Assembly (NCBI GenBank): GCA_003241595.1
Contig: QFOU01000001.1
Location: forward strand, 6,200-70,199
DNA length: 64,000 bases
Direction: 5' to 3'
From: Pseudomonas fluorescens
GTDB lineage: Bacteria; Pseudomonadota; Alphaproteobacteria; UBA2136; UBA6156
This document shows positions 58,747 to 64,000 of the stretch, piece by piece (position 1 is the first letter of the stretch; each line of letters begins with the position of its first letter). The position numbers were made by a program, and so were the translations under genes. The notes below the pieces were generated by a model that saw nothing but the letters and a program-made list of their open reading frames with translations, was not told the DNA's origin and made no database searches.

Positions 58747-59243
58747 GCGCGGTGTATGGCTCCCTCTTGGCAGGCCCGACGGAACTTAAAGACGGGGACT
58801 GCATATTCTTATTGTTAGCGCCATTACTTACGCAAAGGGTATGGCTACATGCCAGATGCCTTATTACTGCCGTACATCTCTCTCCCCCGCAAGGGGGTAT
58901 ATCTCATGTTTGTGGCAGGGATGCCGCAGGGGGAGGCAGGGAAATCTTGTAAGCCCCTGACAGCCTTCCCCTAGGGCTTGGGTTCGCACCCCTCCCCTGC
59001 CAACGGCCGGTCCGGCGGGTGTCAGGTGAGACATCGCAGCTTTTTTTGGCTGTTATCAAGGCGTGTCAGATTTTATCCCCTCTTGTCAGGAGCGATTTGC
59101 AGGGTTCAGGATAAGCACCTGTCGGACCTTGAGGAATAGGCTTTGAGGTTGGACGGAGGCTGGACGCCCTATACAAGTTTGGGCACAGTAACCCCTGCCG
59201 GCATGTAGCCGGTGAATTAACTCAAGTACGAGGACCATATATT
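58747..59243. promoter_or_regulatory. fliF-fliC divergent control region
   Basis: No gene is visible in these 497 bases. Minus strand: AGCCATACCCTTTGC at 58832-58846 approximates the sigma-54 -24/-12 element (GC at -12; -24 has GC in place of GG). Plus strand: TGGCAGGGATGCCGC at 58912-58926 fits GG-N10-GC. Three copies of TGTCAG (about 59020, 59063, 59083) and one inverted copy (about 58957) may be activator sites. TTGGAC (59149-59154), 15 nt, TATACA (59170-59175) is a weak sigma-70-like pair nearer fliC. A GC-rich foldable element lies at 58926-59002. Confidence 0.4.
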
Positions 59244-60737
59244 ATGGCAATTACCTTTAACACCAACTTGGCCGCCCTTGGCGCTCAGCGTAACATCAGC
59301 AACTCGAGCAACGCTGCTTCGAGCTCGCTGAACAAGCTGTCTTCGGGTAGCCGCATTCCTACTGCTAAAGACGACGCTGCCGGTCTGGCCGTTGGTTCGA
59401 AGCTGAAGAGTGAAATCGCCGGTTTGACCCAAGCTGCTAACAACGCCGGTCAGGCCACCTCCCTGCTGCAAATTGCTGACGGTGCTTTGTCCACCATCGG
59501 TGACGTTCTGCAACGTATGAAGACCCTGGCTGTACAATCCAGCTCCGGTCAGCTCGACGACGCTTCCCGCAGCCTGCTGAACCAAGAATTTACCAACCTC
59601 AAGTCGGAAATCGACCGTGTAGCTGGTATCACCAACTTTAACGGTACCAAGCTGCTTTCCGGTACAACCACCACCACTGGTGCCGCCACTGCTTTGGGTA
59701 ACGCCAACAACTTCGTACAAGTTGCTGACGGTTTCGAAAGCTTCAAGTTCGGTGAAAACGCCGTAGCTGGTGCTGTTAAGATCGGTTACGTGGCTGCCAC
59801 CCGCACCCTGACCGCTACCAACGTGGCTACCGGCGTAAGCCAGTCCATGGTTCTGGACGGCGCTCCGATCCTGGAAGATGCCCCAGTCAAGGTTAACTTC
59901 AGCATGCTCGACATGGAAGTGACCCTGAACGAAGACTTCAGCAAGTCCACCAACATCACTGGTGTAAACACCGCCACTCCGGCTGGTGGTACCTTGGCGA
60001 TCACCGCTGGCACCATCACTGTAAGCAACCTTGTGCAGAACGCCGATAACCCGGTTGACTTCACTGCTATCGCTGCTTCGACCGTAACCTGGACCGTGAC
60101 CGACACCGGCGCTGCCACCGCTACGATCACCATCGATGGTCAGGCCTTCAACTCGGTAACGACTACCGACCTTGAAAGCACTGGTGCTAAGTCTGTTGTT
60201 CTGGCTGACGCCAACGGCAACTCGTTCACCCTCGGCTTCACCGTAGGTACGGCCGCTGACGACAGCGAAACTGCCTTGACGATGAACTTGGTTGAATTCG
60301 GTCAGTATGTGGGCGTAAACTCCACCAATACCGTTACTAAGGACTTCTCCTTTAAAGTAGGTACCGGTGTGACCGCCAACGACAACATCGCGTTCAGTGT
60401 TAACGCTGCGAACACCAAGGCCCTGGCCCTGGACACCAACACCATTAGCACCGCTGCCAATGCAGACGCTGCCATCGGTGCTGTGAACGCCGCGATTAGC
60501 GCGATTGCCAGCCGTCGAGCCGAAGTTGGTGCAAGCCAATCTCGTCTGGAATTTGCTGCCAACAGCATTAGCGTGTCGATCGAGAACACCTCGGCTGCTG
60601 CCAGCGCGATCATGGACGTGGATGTGAGTGCTGAAATCACCACCTTCACCAACAAGAACGTGCTGATGCAAGCCGGTATCAGCCTGCTTGGCCAAGCCAA
60701 CCAGCAACCGGCCCTGCTGCTCCGTCTTCTCCAGTAG
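59244..60737 (+). CDS. fliC: Flagellin
   Basis: Structural subunit of the flagellar filament. 497 aa: conserved N-terminal D0/D1 helices (AITFNTNLAALGAQRNISNS, SSGSRIPTAKDDAAGLAVGSKLKSEIAGLTQAANNAGQATSLLQIADGAL type pattern), a variable central part (about 150-390) rich in Thr, Ala and Val, and C-terminal helices ending in FTNKNVLMQAGISLLGQANQQPALLLRLLQ-like sequence. GAGGA precedes the ATG by 9 nt. Codon use is strongly biased as in a highly expressed gene. Only one flagellin gene is present here, divergent from fliF and ended by a strong terminator; the caps and chaperones are elsewhere. Confidence 0.97.
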   Translation: MAITFNTNLAALGAQRNISNSSNAASSSLNKLSSGSRIPTAKDDAAGLAVGSKLKSEIAGLTQAANNAGQATSLLQIADGALSTIGDVLQRMKTLAVQSSSGQLDDASRSLLNQEFTNLKSEIDRVAGITNFNGTKLLSGTTTTTGAATALGNANNFVQVADGFESFKFGENAVAGAVKIGYVAATRTLTATNVATGVSQSMVLDGAPILEDAPVKVNFSMLDMEVTLNEDFSKSTNITGVNTATPAGGTLAITAGTITVSNLVQNADNPVDFTAIAASTVTWTVTDTGAATATITIDGQAFNSVTTTDLESTGAKSVVLADANGNSFTLGFTVGTAADDSETALTMNLVEFGQYVGVNSTNTVTKDFSFKVGTGVTANDNIAFSVNAANTKALALDTNTISTAANADAAIGAVNAAISAIASRRAEVGASQSRLEFAANSISVSIENTSAAASAIMDVDVSAEITTFTNKNVLMQAGISLLGQANQQPALLLRLLQ

Positions 60738-60752
60738 TTACGGACTAACAGG

Positions 60753-60776
60753 AAAGGCCCCGAAAGGGGCCTTTTT
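60753..60776 (+). terminator. Flagellin terminator
   Basis: AAAGGCCCC / GGGGCCTTTTT hairpin with GAAA tetraloop. Confidence 0.92.
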
Positions 60777-60796
60777 GTTTGGGCAGGTTAGAAAGA

Positions 60797-61543
60797 TTAG
60801 GCCAGCATGACTACCATGGTGAGGGCCATCGCGACCATCAAGGCGTCCTCAATAACAGTAACGGTGGTCATAGGCAGATTGAGGACAGTGCCGAGACAGG
60901 CGCAGCGGATCTTCTTTTTGTCGGCCAGCGCTTTGAGGACACCGAGGAGCGAGAAGGCCATGAGGACGGCGGTGGCGGCATTGGTGACGAGAGGTTCGAG
61001 ATTGAACGCGTACGCGAGACCGAGGGCCAGTTCGAGGAAGGGATAGACATAACCATAACCACGCCAGCGGGCGGCAAGGAGATCGTACCCCGCATAGGCA
61101 TCAGCAAAGCCTTTGAGGTTGAGGAATTTGAAGAACGAGAAGGTGAGGAAGAAGCCCGCCATGAAGACGCGCATGAACTCCATCGGATCGAAGGCCCACG
61201 TGGCGAGTGTGAGGCTCGCGGCGATGGCACCGACCGTGATGTAACCGGCGATCATCAGTAGCGGAAAATAGGTTTGCAGCCATGTGCGGTTGTCGGTGGT
61301 GACGATAGGCGAGACGGCGAGAGCAGTACTCTTTTTGGCGGGTACGGGGCGTTTGAGCGTATAGGTGCCGACACCTTTGACGGCCGCGTTGAGGCGTTCG
61401 AACGGCACGCTCCCCTCCACGGTAACCTGCGGCGGTTGCAGTGTAACGATGACCTTATCGGCCAGAGGCTCCAGCACCGCCTGCACCTTGCGGACACACG
61501 CGGCACAGTGCATGCCGATGATGGGATAGGTGTGCTGGGACAT
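60797..61543 (-). CDS. HMA-MauE fusion membrane protein
   Basis: A 248-aa protein joining a cytosolic heavy-metal-associated domain (residues 1-65, metal motif GMHCAAC with a further CVRKV) to a MauE/DoxX-type membrane domain of four to five helices (about 90-248). A short Pro/Lys linker (KRPVPAKKS) joins them. The membrane part carries CACLGTVLNLPMT, the two-cysteine loop of MauE-type redox proteins. The fusion suggests copper delivery or redox handling coupled to the membrane. It lies beside PCu(A)C and Sco genes, which fits copper supply to cytochrome oxidase; its exact reaction is not known. Confidence 0.85.
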   Translation of the reverse strand: MSQHTYPIIGMHCAACVRKVQAVLEPLADKVIVTLQPPQVTVEGSVPFERLNAAVKGVGTYTLKRPVPAKKSTALAVSPIVTTDNRTWLQTYFPLLMIAGYITVGAIAASLTLATWAFDPMEFMRVFMAGFFLTFSFFKFLNLKGFADAYAGYDLLAARWRGYGYVYPFLELALGLAYAFNLEPLVTNAATAVLMAFSLLGVLKALADKKKIRCACLGTVLNLPMTTVTVIEDALMVAMALTMVVMLA

Positions 61544-61558
61544 ACTCGGGCTTCTCTT

Positions 61559-62041
61559 TTAATGGTGGGCGTGATGATCGTAGGATTCGGCGGTGGCAGG
61601 TGCTTTGGCGCCCGCGGCTTCGACCTTGTATTCGACATTCACGGTACCGGCCTCACGGAAGGTGAGTGTTCCCTTGACCAGCTCTCCCGCTTTGAAGGGC
61701 TTGGCGAGTTTCATCATCATGATGTGGGTGCCGCCGGGTTGGAGGGTGACCGTTTCGCCGGGAGCGAGGGTGATGCCGTTTTCAAGGTGATTCATGTGGG
61801 CGACGCCATCACGAGTCACAGTGCTGTGCAGCATGGTGTGGCCGGCGCCTTCGACAGTGGCGGCGGTCAGGACATCGGCCTTGGTGCCCTTATTGGTAAT
61901 GGTGGCATAGCCTGCGGCCGCGGTGGAGCCGGTGGGCGTGGCACGGGTCCAGGGATGGTTGATGGTGAGCGAACCGGCGCTGAAATCGTGAGCCAGAGCG
62001 GCCGTGGGGAGCAATGCGAGTGCGATGAGGATGTGTTTCAT
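61559..62041 (-). CDS. PCu(A)C periplasmic copper chaperone
   Basis: A 160-aa exported copper chaperone that delivers Cu(I) to the CuA site of cytochrome oxidase. Signal peptide 1-17 (cleavage after ALA), then the cupredoxin-like DUF461 domain with the ligand pattern: Met/His in GHTMLHSTV, HMNHLE, and THIMMMKL (the H(M)x10Mx21HxM arrangement). A His-rich tail (YDHHAHH) may add a metal site. AAGGA directly precedes ATG 62041. It ends 16 nt before the HMA-MauE gene and is divergent from Sco, so the three form a copper locus. Confidence 0.92.
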   Translation of the reverse strand: MKHILIALALLPTAALAHDFSAGSLTINHPWTRATPTGSTAAAGYATITNKGTKADVLTAATVEGAGHTMLHSTVTRDGVAHMNHLENGITLAPGETVTLQPGGTHIMMMKLAKPFKAGELVKGTLTFREAGTVNVEYKVEAAGAKAPATAESYDHHAHH

Positions 62042-62063
62042 GTCCTTATTCCTACTCCGGTGC

Positions 62064-62093
62064 TTGCCACAGAGCAACCCGTAGCGCCATACT
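62064..62093 (+). promoter_or_regulatory. sco promoter, leaderless layout
   Basis: TTGCCA (62064-62069), 18 nt, CATACT (62088-62093), then 7 nt to ATG 62101; no ribosome-binding site. Confidence 0.5.
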
Positions 62094-62100
62094 GCGCGGC

Positions 62101-62727
62101 ATGAAACTTTCTCCGCGTATGTTCTTTCTCAGCTTGCTGGGTGTTTTAACAGTGGCATTGGCCATCTTGGCCGTGATGGCCATGAGTTTGCCACCAGTGC
62201 AACTGACACCGGCCGAACGGGGGACGGAGCGGCGGTTTGATGTGCCGTTCCGGTTGGTAGGCCAGGATGGTGAAGCGCTGACCGAACAGAGTTTTTTGGG
62301 TAAGCCGAGCCTGTACTTCTTTGGGTTTACACATTGCCCGGACATCTGCCCCACGACTTTGGGGGCTTTAACCCAATGGCTCAATGCACTGGGGGACGAT
62401 GCGAAGCGGTTCAATGTGCTGTTTGTCTCGGTTGACCCGGAGCGGGATACGCCTGCCAGTTTGAAGGATTACATGACCATGTTCCACCCCCAGATGCGGG
62501 CGGCGACGGGTACTCCGGAGGAGATTGCGGCCATGGCCAAGACCTTCATGGTGTATTACGCCAAGGTGCCGGTGAAGGCGGGGGAAGATCCGAAGGAATA
62601 TATGGTCAACCATTCCTCCATGATCTTGCTGGCGGATGCCAAAGGCGTGTTCAAGGGGACGTTGGATGCCCATGACCCGGATGAAAAAGCCATTGGGAAG
62701 TTAAAGGCTCTCTTGAACGGCCAATAA
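62101..62727 (+). CDS. SCO1/SenC-family oxidase copper-assembly protein
   Basis: A 208-aa membrane-anchored thioredoxin-fold protein that reduces and metallates the CuA site of oxidase subunit II. One N-terminal helix (about 8-28), then the signature GFTHCPDICPTTLG with the two copper-binding cysteines (CPDIC). The third ligand, the histidine, is in VNHSSMILL near the C-terminus. VSVDPERDTP is also characteristic. It is divergent from PCu(A)C with a 59-bp gap. Substrate would be CoxB of this window. Confidence 0.93.
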   Translation: MKLSPRMFFLSLLGVLTVALAILAVMAMSLPPVQLTPAERGTERRFDVPFRLVGQDGEALTEQSFLGKPSLYFFGFTHCPDICPTTLGALTQWLNALGDDAKRFNVLFVSVDPERDTPASLKDYMTMFHPQMRAATGTPEEIAAMAKTFMVYYAKVPVKAGEDPKEYMVNHSSMILLADAKGVFKGTLDAHDPDEKAIGKLKALLNGQ

Positions 62728-62753
62728 AAAAGGCCCTATTGGGCCTCTTTTTT
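62725..62753 (+). terminator. Bidirectional terminator
   Basis: AAAAAAGGCCC / GGGCCTCTTTTTT hairpin with TATT loop between sco and the metal exporter. Confidence 0.85.
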
Positions 62754-62762
62754 GGCACCCGC

Positions 62763-63575
62763 TTAGATCAGGTGAACGGCGCCGCTCACGAACATGATAC
62801 CGCCGAGCAGGATCATCAGGGCGGCACTGGCCAAAGGCAAGATGCGGGCAAGTTTGGCGGCGCGGCCTTCGCCATAGAGACGCTCCACATGGCCACGGCC
62901 CCAAGCCGCTGCCACACCAACGGACATCAGGGTTAATGCAAGACCCACCGAAAAGGCGGCAACCATGGCGGCACCGAGGGTGAATTCACGCAGTTGAATG
63001 CAGATAAGCAGCACAGCAATGCTGGCCGGGCATGGCATGAGGCCACCGGTGAGGCCGAAGAGCATGATCTGCCATGTGCTGACCTTACCGTTGGATTCCT
63101 TCACCAGTTTCTTCGCCTCCGACGTGCCATCGTGGCTGTGGCCGCAGCAGGCGTGACCATGGTGATGCTCATGATTGTGATGATGGTGATGGCCGTGGTC
63201 GTGGGCATGCGAATGACTATGGCTGTGAGTGTTGGTACGGAGAACCTGCATGACCATCCACAGCGCCATGAGCACGACGATACCGCCGCCGATGAGGTGG
63301 AGGTAGGGTTGGGCGGTGGCACCGATCATGGCATCGCCCAGCCACAGACCGAGACCGGCGAGAATGGCGACGACCATGCTGTGCGACACGGCGGCAGAAA
63401 GGCCTAAGAGACCCGCTTGCACTTTGGTGCCGCGCACGGCGACCACGAAGGCGGCCATCATACTTTTTGCGTGGCCCGGCTCGAGACCATGAATGGCCCC
63501 CAGAGCTACAGCGGCGGGAAGGTAGACCCAAGGGTTGGCGCTACCGGTTTGGATAATGCTGGCAATGTCGATCAT
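62763..63575 (-). CDS. NicO/RcnA-type nickel-cobalt efflux protein
   Basis: A 270-aa membrane transporter with six to seven helices. It has the NicO signature HGLEPGHAKSMM in the first half and GLTGGLMPCPASIAVLL in the second. Between them lies a very long histidine-rich cytosolic loop (about residues 115-152, alternating His/Ser then His/Asp/Glu/Cys) typical of RcnA-like exporters. Nickel and cobalt are the known substrates. ATG 63575 follows a TATGCC box by 6 nt. No metal sensor gene (RcnR-like) is adjacent; it sits next to copper-delivery genes, so its metal should be tested. Confidence 0.9.
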   Translation of the reverse strand: MIDIASIIQTGSANPWVYLPAAVALGAIHGLEPGHAKSMMAAFVVAVRGTKVQAGLLGLSAAVSHSMVVAILAGLGLWLGDAMIGATAQPYLHLIGGGIVVLMALWMVMQVLRTNTHSHSHSHAHDHGHHHHHNHEHHHGHACCGHSHDGTSEAKKLVKESNGKVSTWQIMLFGLTGGLMPCPASIAVLLICIQLREFTLGAAMVAAFSVGLALTLMSVGVAAAWGRGHVERLYGEGRAAKLARILPLASAALMILLGGIMFVSGAVHLI

Positions 63576-63669
63576 GACGCTGGCATAGCACGTTCTGTAG
63601 CGCGCGAAAACCACTGCTTATGTGGGGTATTGGTGGGGGCCATGATAGGGAATGTCGGCGCGTTTGTGC

Positions 63670-63698
63670 TTGTATTTTCCGCTCTTTGCGGGCATAAG
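63670..63698 (+). promoter_or_regulatory. ABC-F promoter, leaderless layout
   Basis: TTGTAT (63670-63675), 17 nt, CATAAG (63693-63698), 6 nt to ATG 63705. Confidence 0.45.
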
Positions 63699-63704
63699 CG
63701 GCCC

Positions 63705-64000
63705 ATGTTAACGATCTCGAACCTCACTTACCGCGTCGCTGGACGTCTGATTTTGGAAAATGCCTCGGCCACCGTGCAAGATGGTTGGAAGGTGGGCGTT
63801 GTGGGTGCCAACGGTGCCGGAAAATCCACATTGTTCAAGTTGATCACCGGCGAATTGCTGCTGGACAGTGGTACTGTCACGCTGGCGGAACGCCGCACCC
63901 GTGGTGAAGTAAAGCAGGATATTCCGGAAGATGATACGCCGCTGGTTGACATTGTGCTGGCGGCGGATACCGAGCGTACGGCCTTGTTCAAGCAGGCCGA
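63705..64000 (+). CDS. ABC-F ATPase, N-terminal part
   Basis: Only 98 codons are visible; the gene continues past the window. It begins MLTISNLTYRVAGRLILE and has Walker A GANGAGKSTLFKLITGE near residue 34, followed by a sequence with GEVKQDIPEDDTPLVDIVLAAD. The start directly with an ATPase domain and no membrane part, and the spacing after Walker A, match ABC-F proteins (Uup/EttA type) that act on ribosomes. Which subfamily cannot be told without the linker and second domain. Confidence 0.85.
   Translation, partial: MLTISNLTYRVAGRLILENASATVQDGWKVGVVGANGAGKSTLFKLITGELLLDSGTVTLAERRTRGEVKQDIPEDDTPLVDIVLAADTERTALFKQA

Noticed and set aside
58935..59002. tRNA-like element (7-bp GGCAGGG/CCCTGCC stem and a GGGTTCGCACCC loop) upstream of flagellin
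   Set aside because: The T-stem has only three pairs, no normal D-arm or anticodon arm can be drawn, and a longer alternative stem competes; kept only as a generic foldable element.
59217..60707. 496-codon minus-strand frame over flagellin
   Set aside because: Product of the biased flagellin codon use; no start signals or domain.

Overview
The window reads as chromosomal DNA of a free-living, flagellated, aerobically respiring alphaproteobacterium with fairly high GC. Supporting this are the flagellar order fliF-fliG-fliH-fliN-motA-flbD-flhA, an aa3-type cytochrome c oxidase subunit II with SURF1, Sco and PCu(A)C copper-delivery proteins, an NDUFS6-like CHCC zinc-finger protein, and recF/dnaN/dnaA near rpsT. 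The exact lineage cannot be fixed from the sequence; a deep branch related to Micavibrio or Rhodospirillales is a guess. No rRNA, prophage, IS element or CRISPR array was seen.

Layout. 1-4.6 kb: end of an RTX-type secreted protein, then its likely type I secretion ATPase and HlyD-type adaptor. 4.6-16.4 kb: a Cys-rich secreted protein, a DUF1275 membrane protein, the acetate symporter pair (DUF485 + ActP), an AsmA-like protein, pyruvate kinase, an M29 aminopeptidase, tRNA-Ser(GGA), an isolated coxB, rsmE and a PfkB sugar kinase. 16.4-17.3 kb: an AT-rich 0.8-kb gap with DnaA-box-like sequences. 17.3-28.9 kb: a glycosyltransferase, a cysteine hydrolase, small envelope proteins, a LysM protein divergent from a peptide-binding protein, infC (AUC start), thrS, proline iminopeptidase and several small unknown genes. 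28.9-31.7 kb: MnmD, an AT-rich DUF4238 gene and an acyltransferase. 31.7-39.8 kb: a phosphoesterase, tRNA-Arg(CCU), a secreted nuclease, mutS, two small unknown genes, murJ and SURF1. 39.8-48.3 kb: an AI-2E-type permease, an unknown gene, a NADAR protein, recF, dnaN, dnaA, rpsT, then an unknown 405-aa protein divergent from a lipoprotein. 48.3-50.1 kb: two DsbA-like thioredoxin-fold proteins. 50.1-60.8 kb: CHCC zinc finger, the flagellar operon, and flagellin in the opposite direction. 60.8-64 kb: copper handling (HMA-MauE fusion, PCu(A)C, Sco), a NicO/RcnA-type metal exporter and the start of an ABC-F ATPase.

How it works together. Oxidase biogenesis is scattered: coxB, SURF1, Sco and PCu(A)C lie at separate sites and no coxA or coxC is present. 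The flagellar operon encodes the MS-ring, C-ring, export gate, stator A subunit and a sigma-54 activator.

The most striking regulatory pattern is a repeated promoter layout: a -35 near TTGCCA, a spacer of about 17 nt, a -10 such as CATACT, TAGGGT or TATGGT, and then only 6 or 7 nt before ATG, with no usable Shine-Dalgarno sequence. At least fifteen starts fit, so many mRNAs here are probably leaderless. This rule was also used to choose several start codons.
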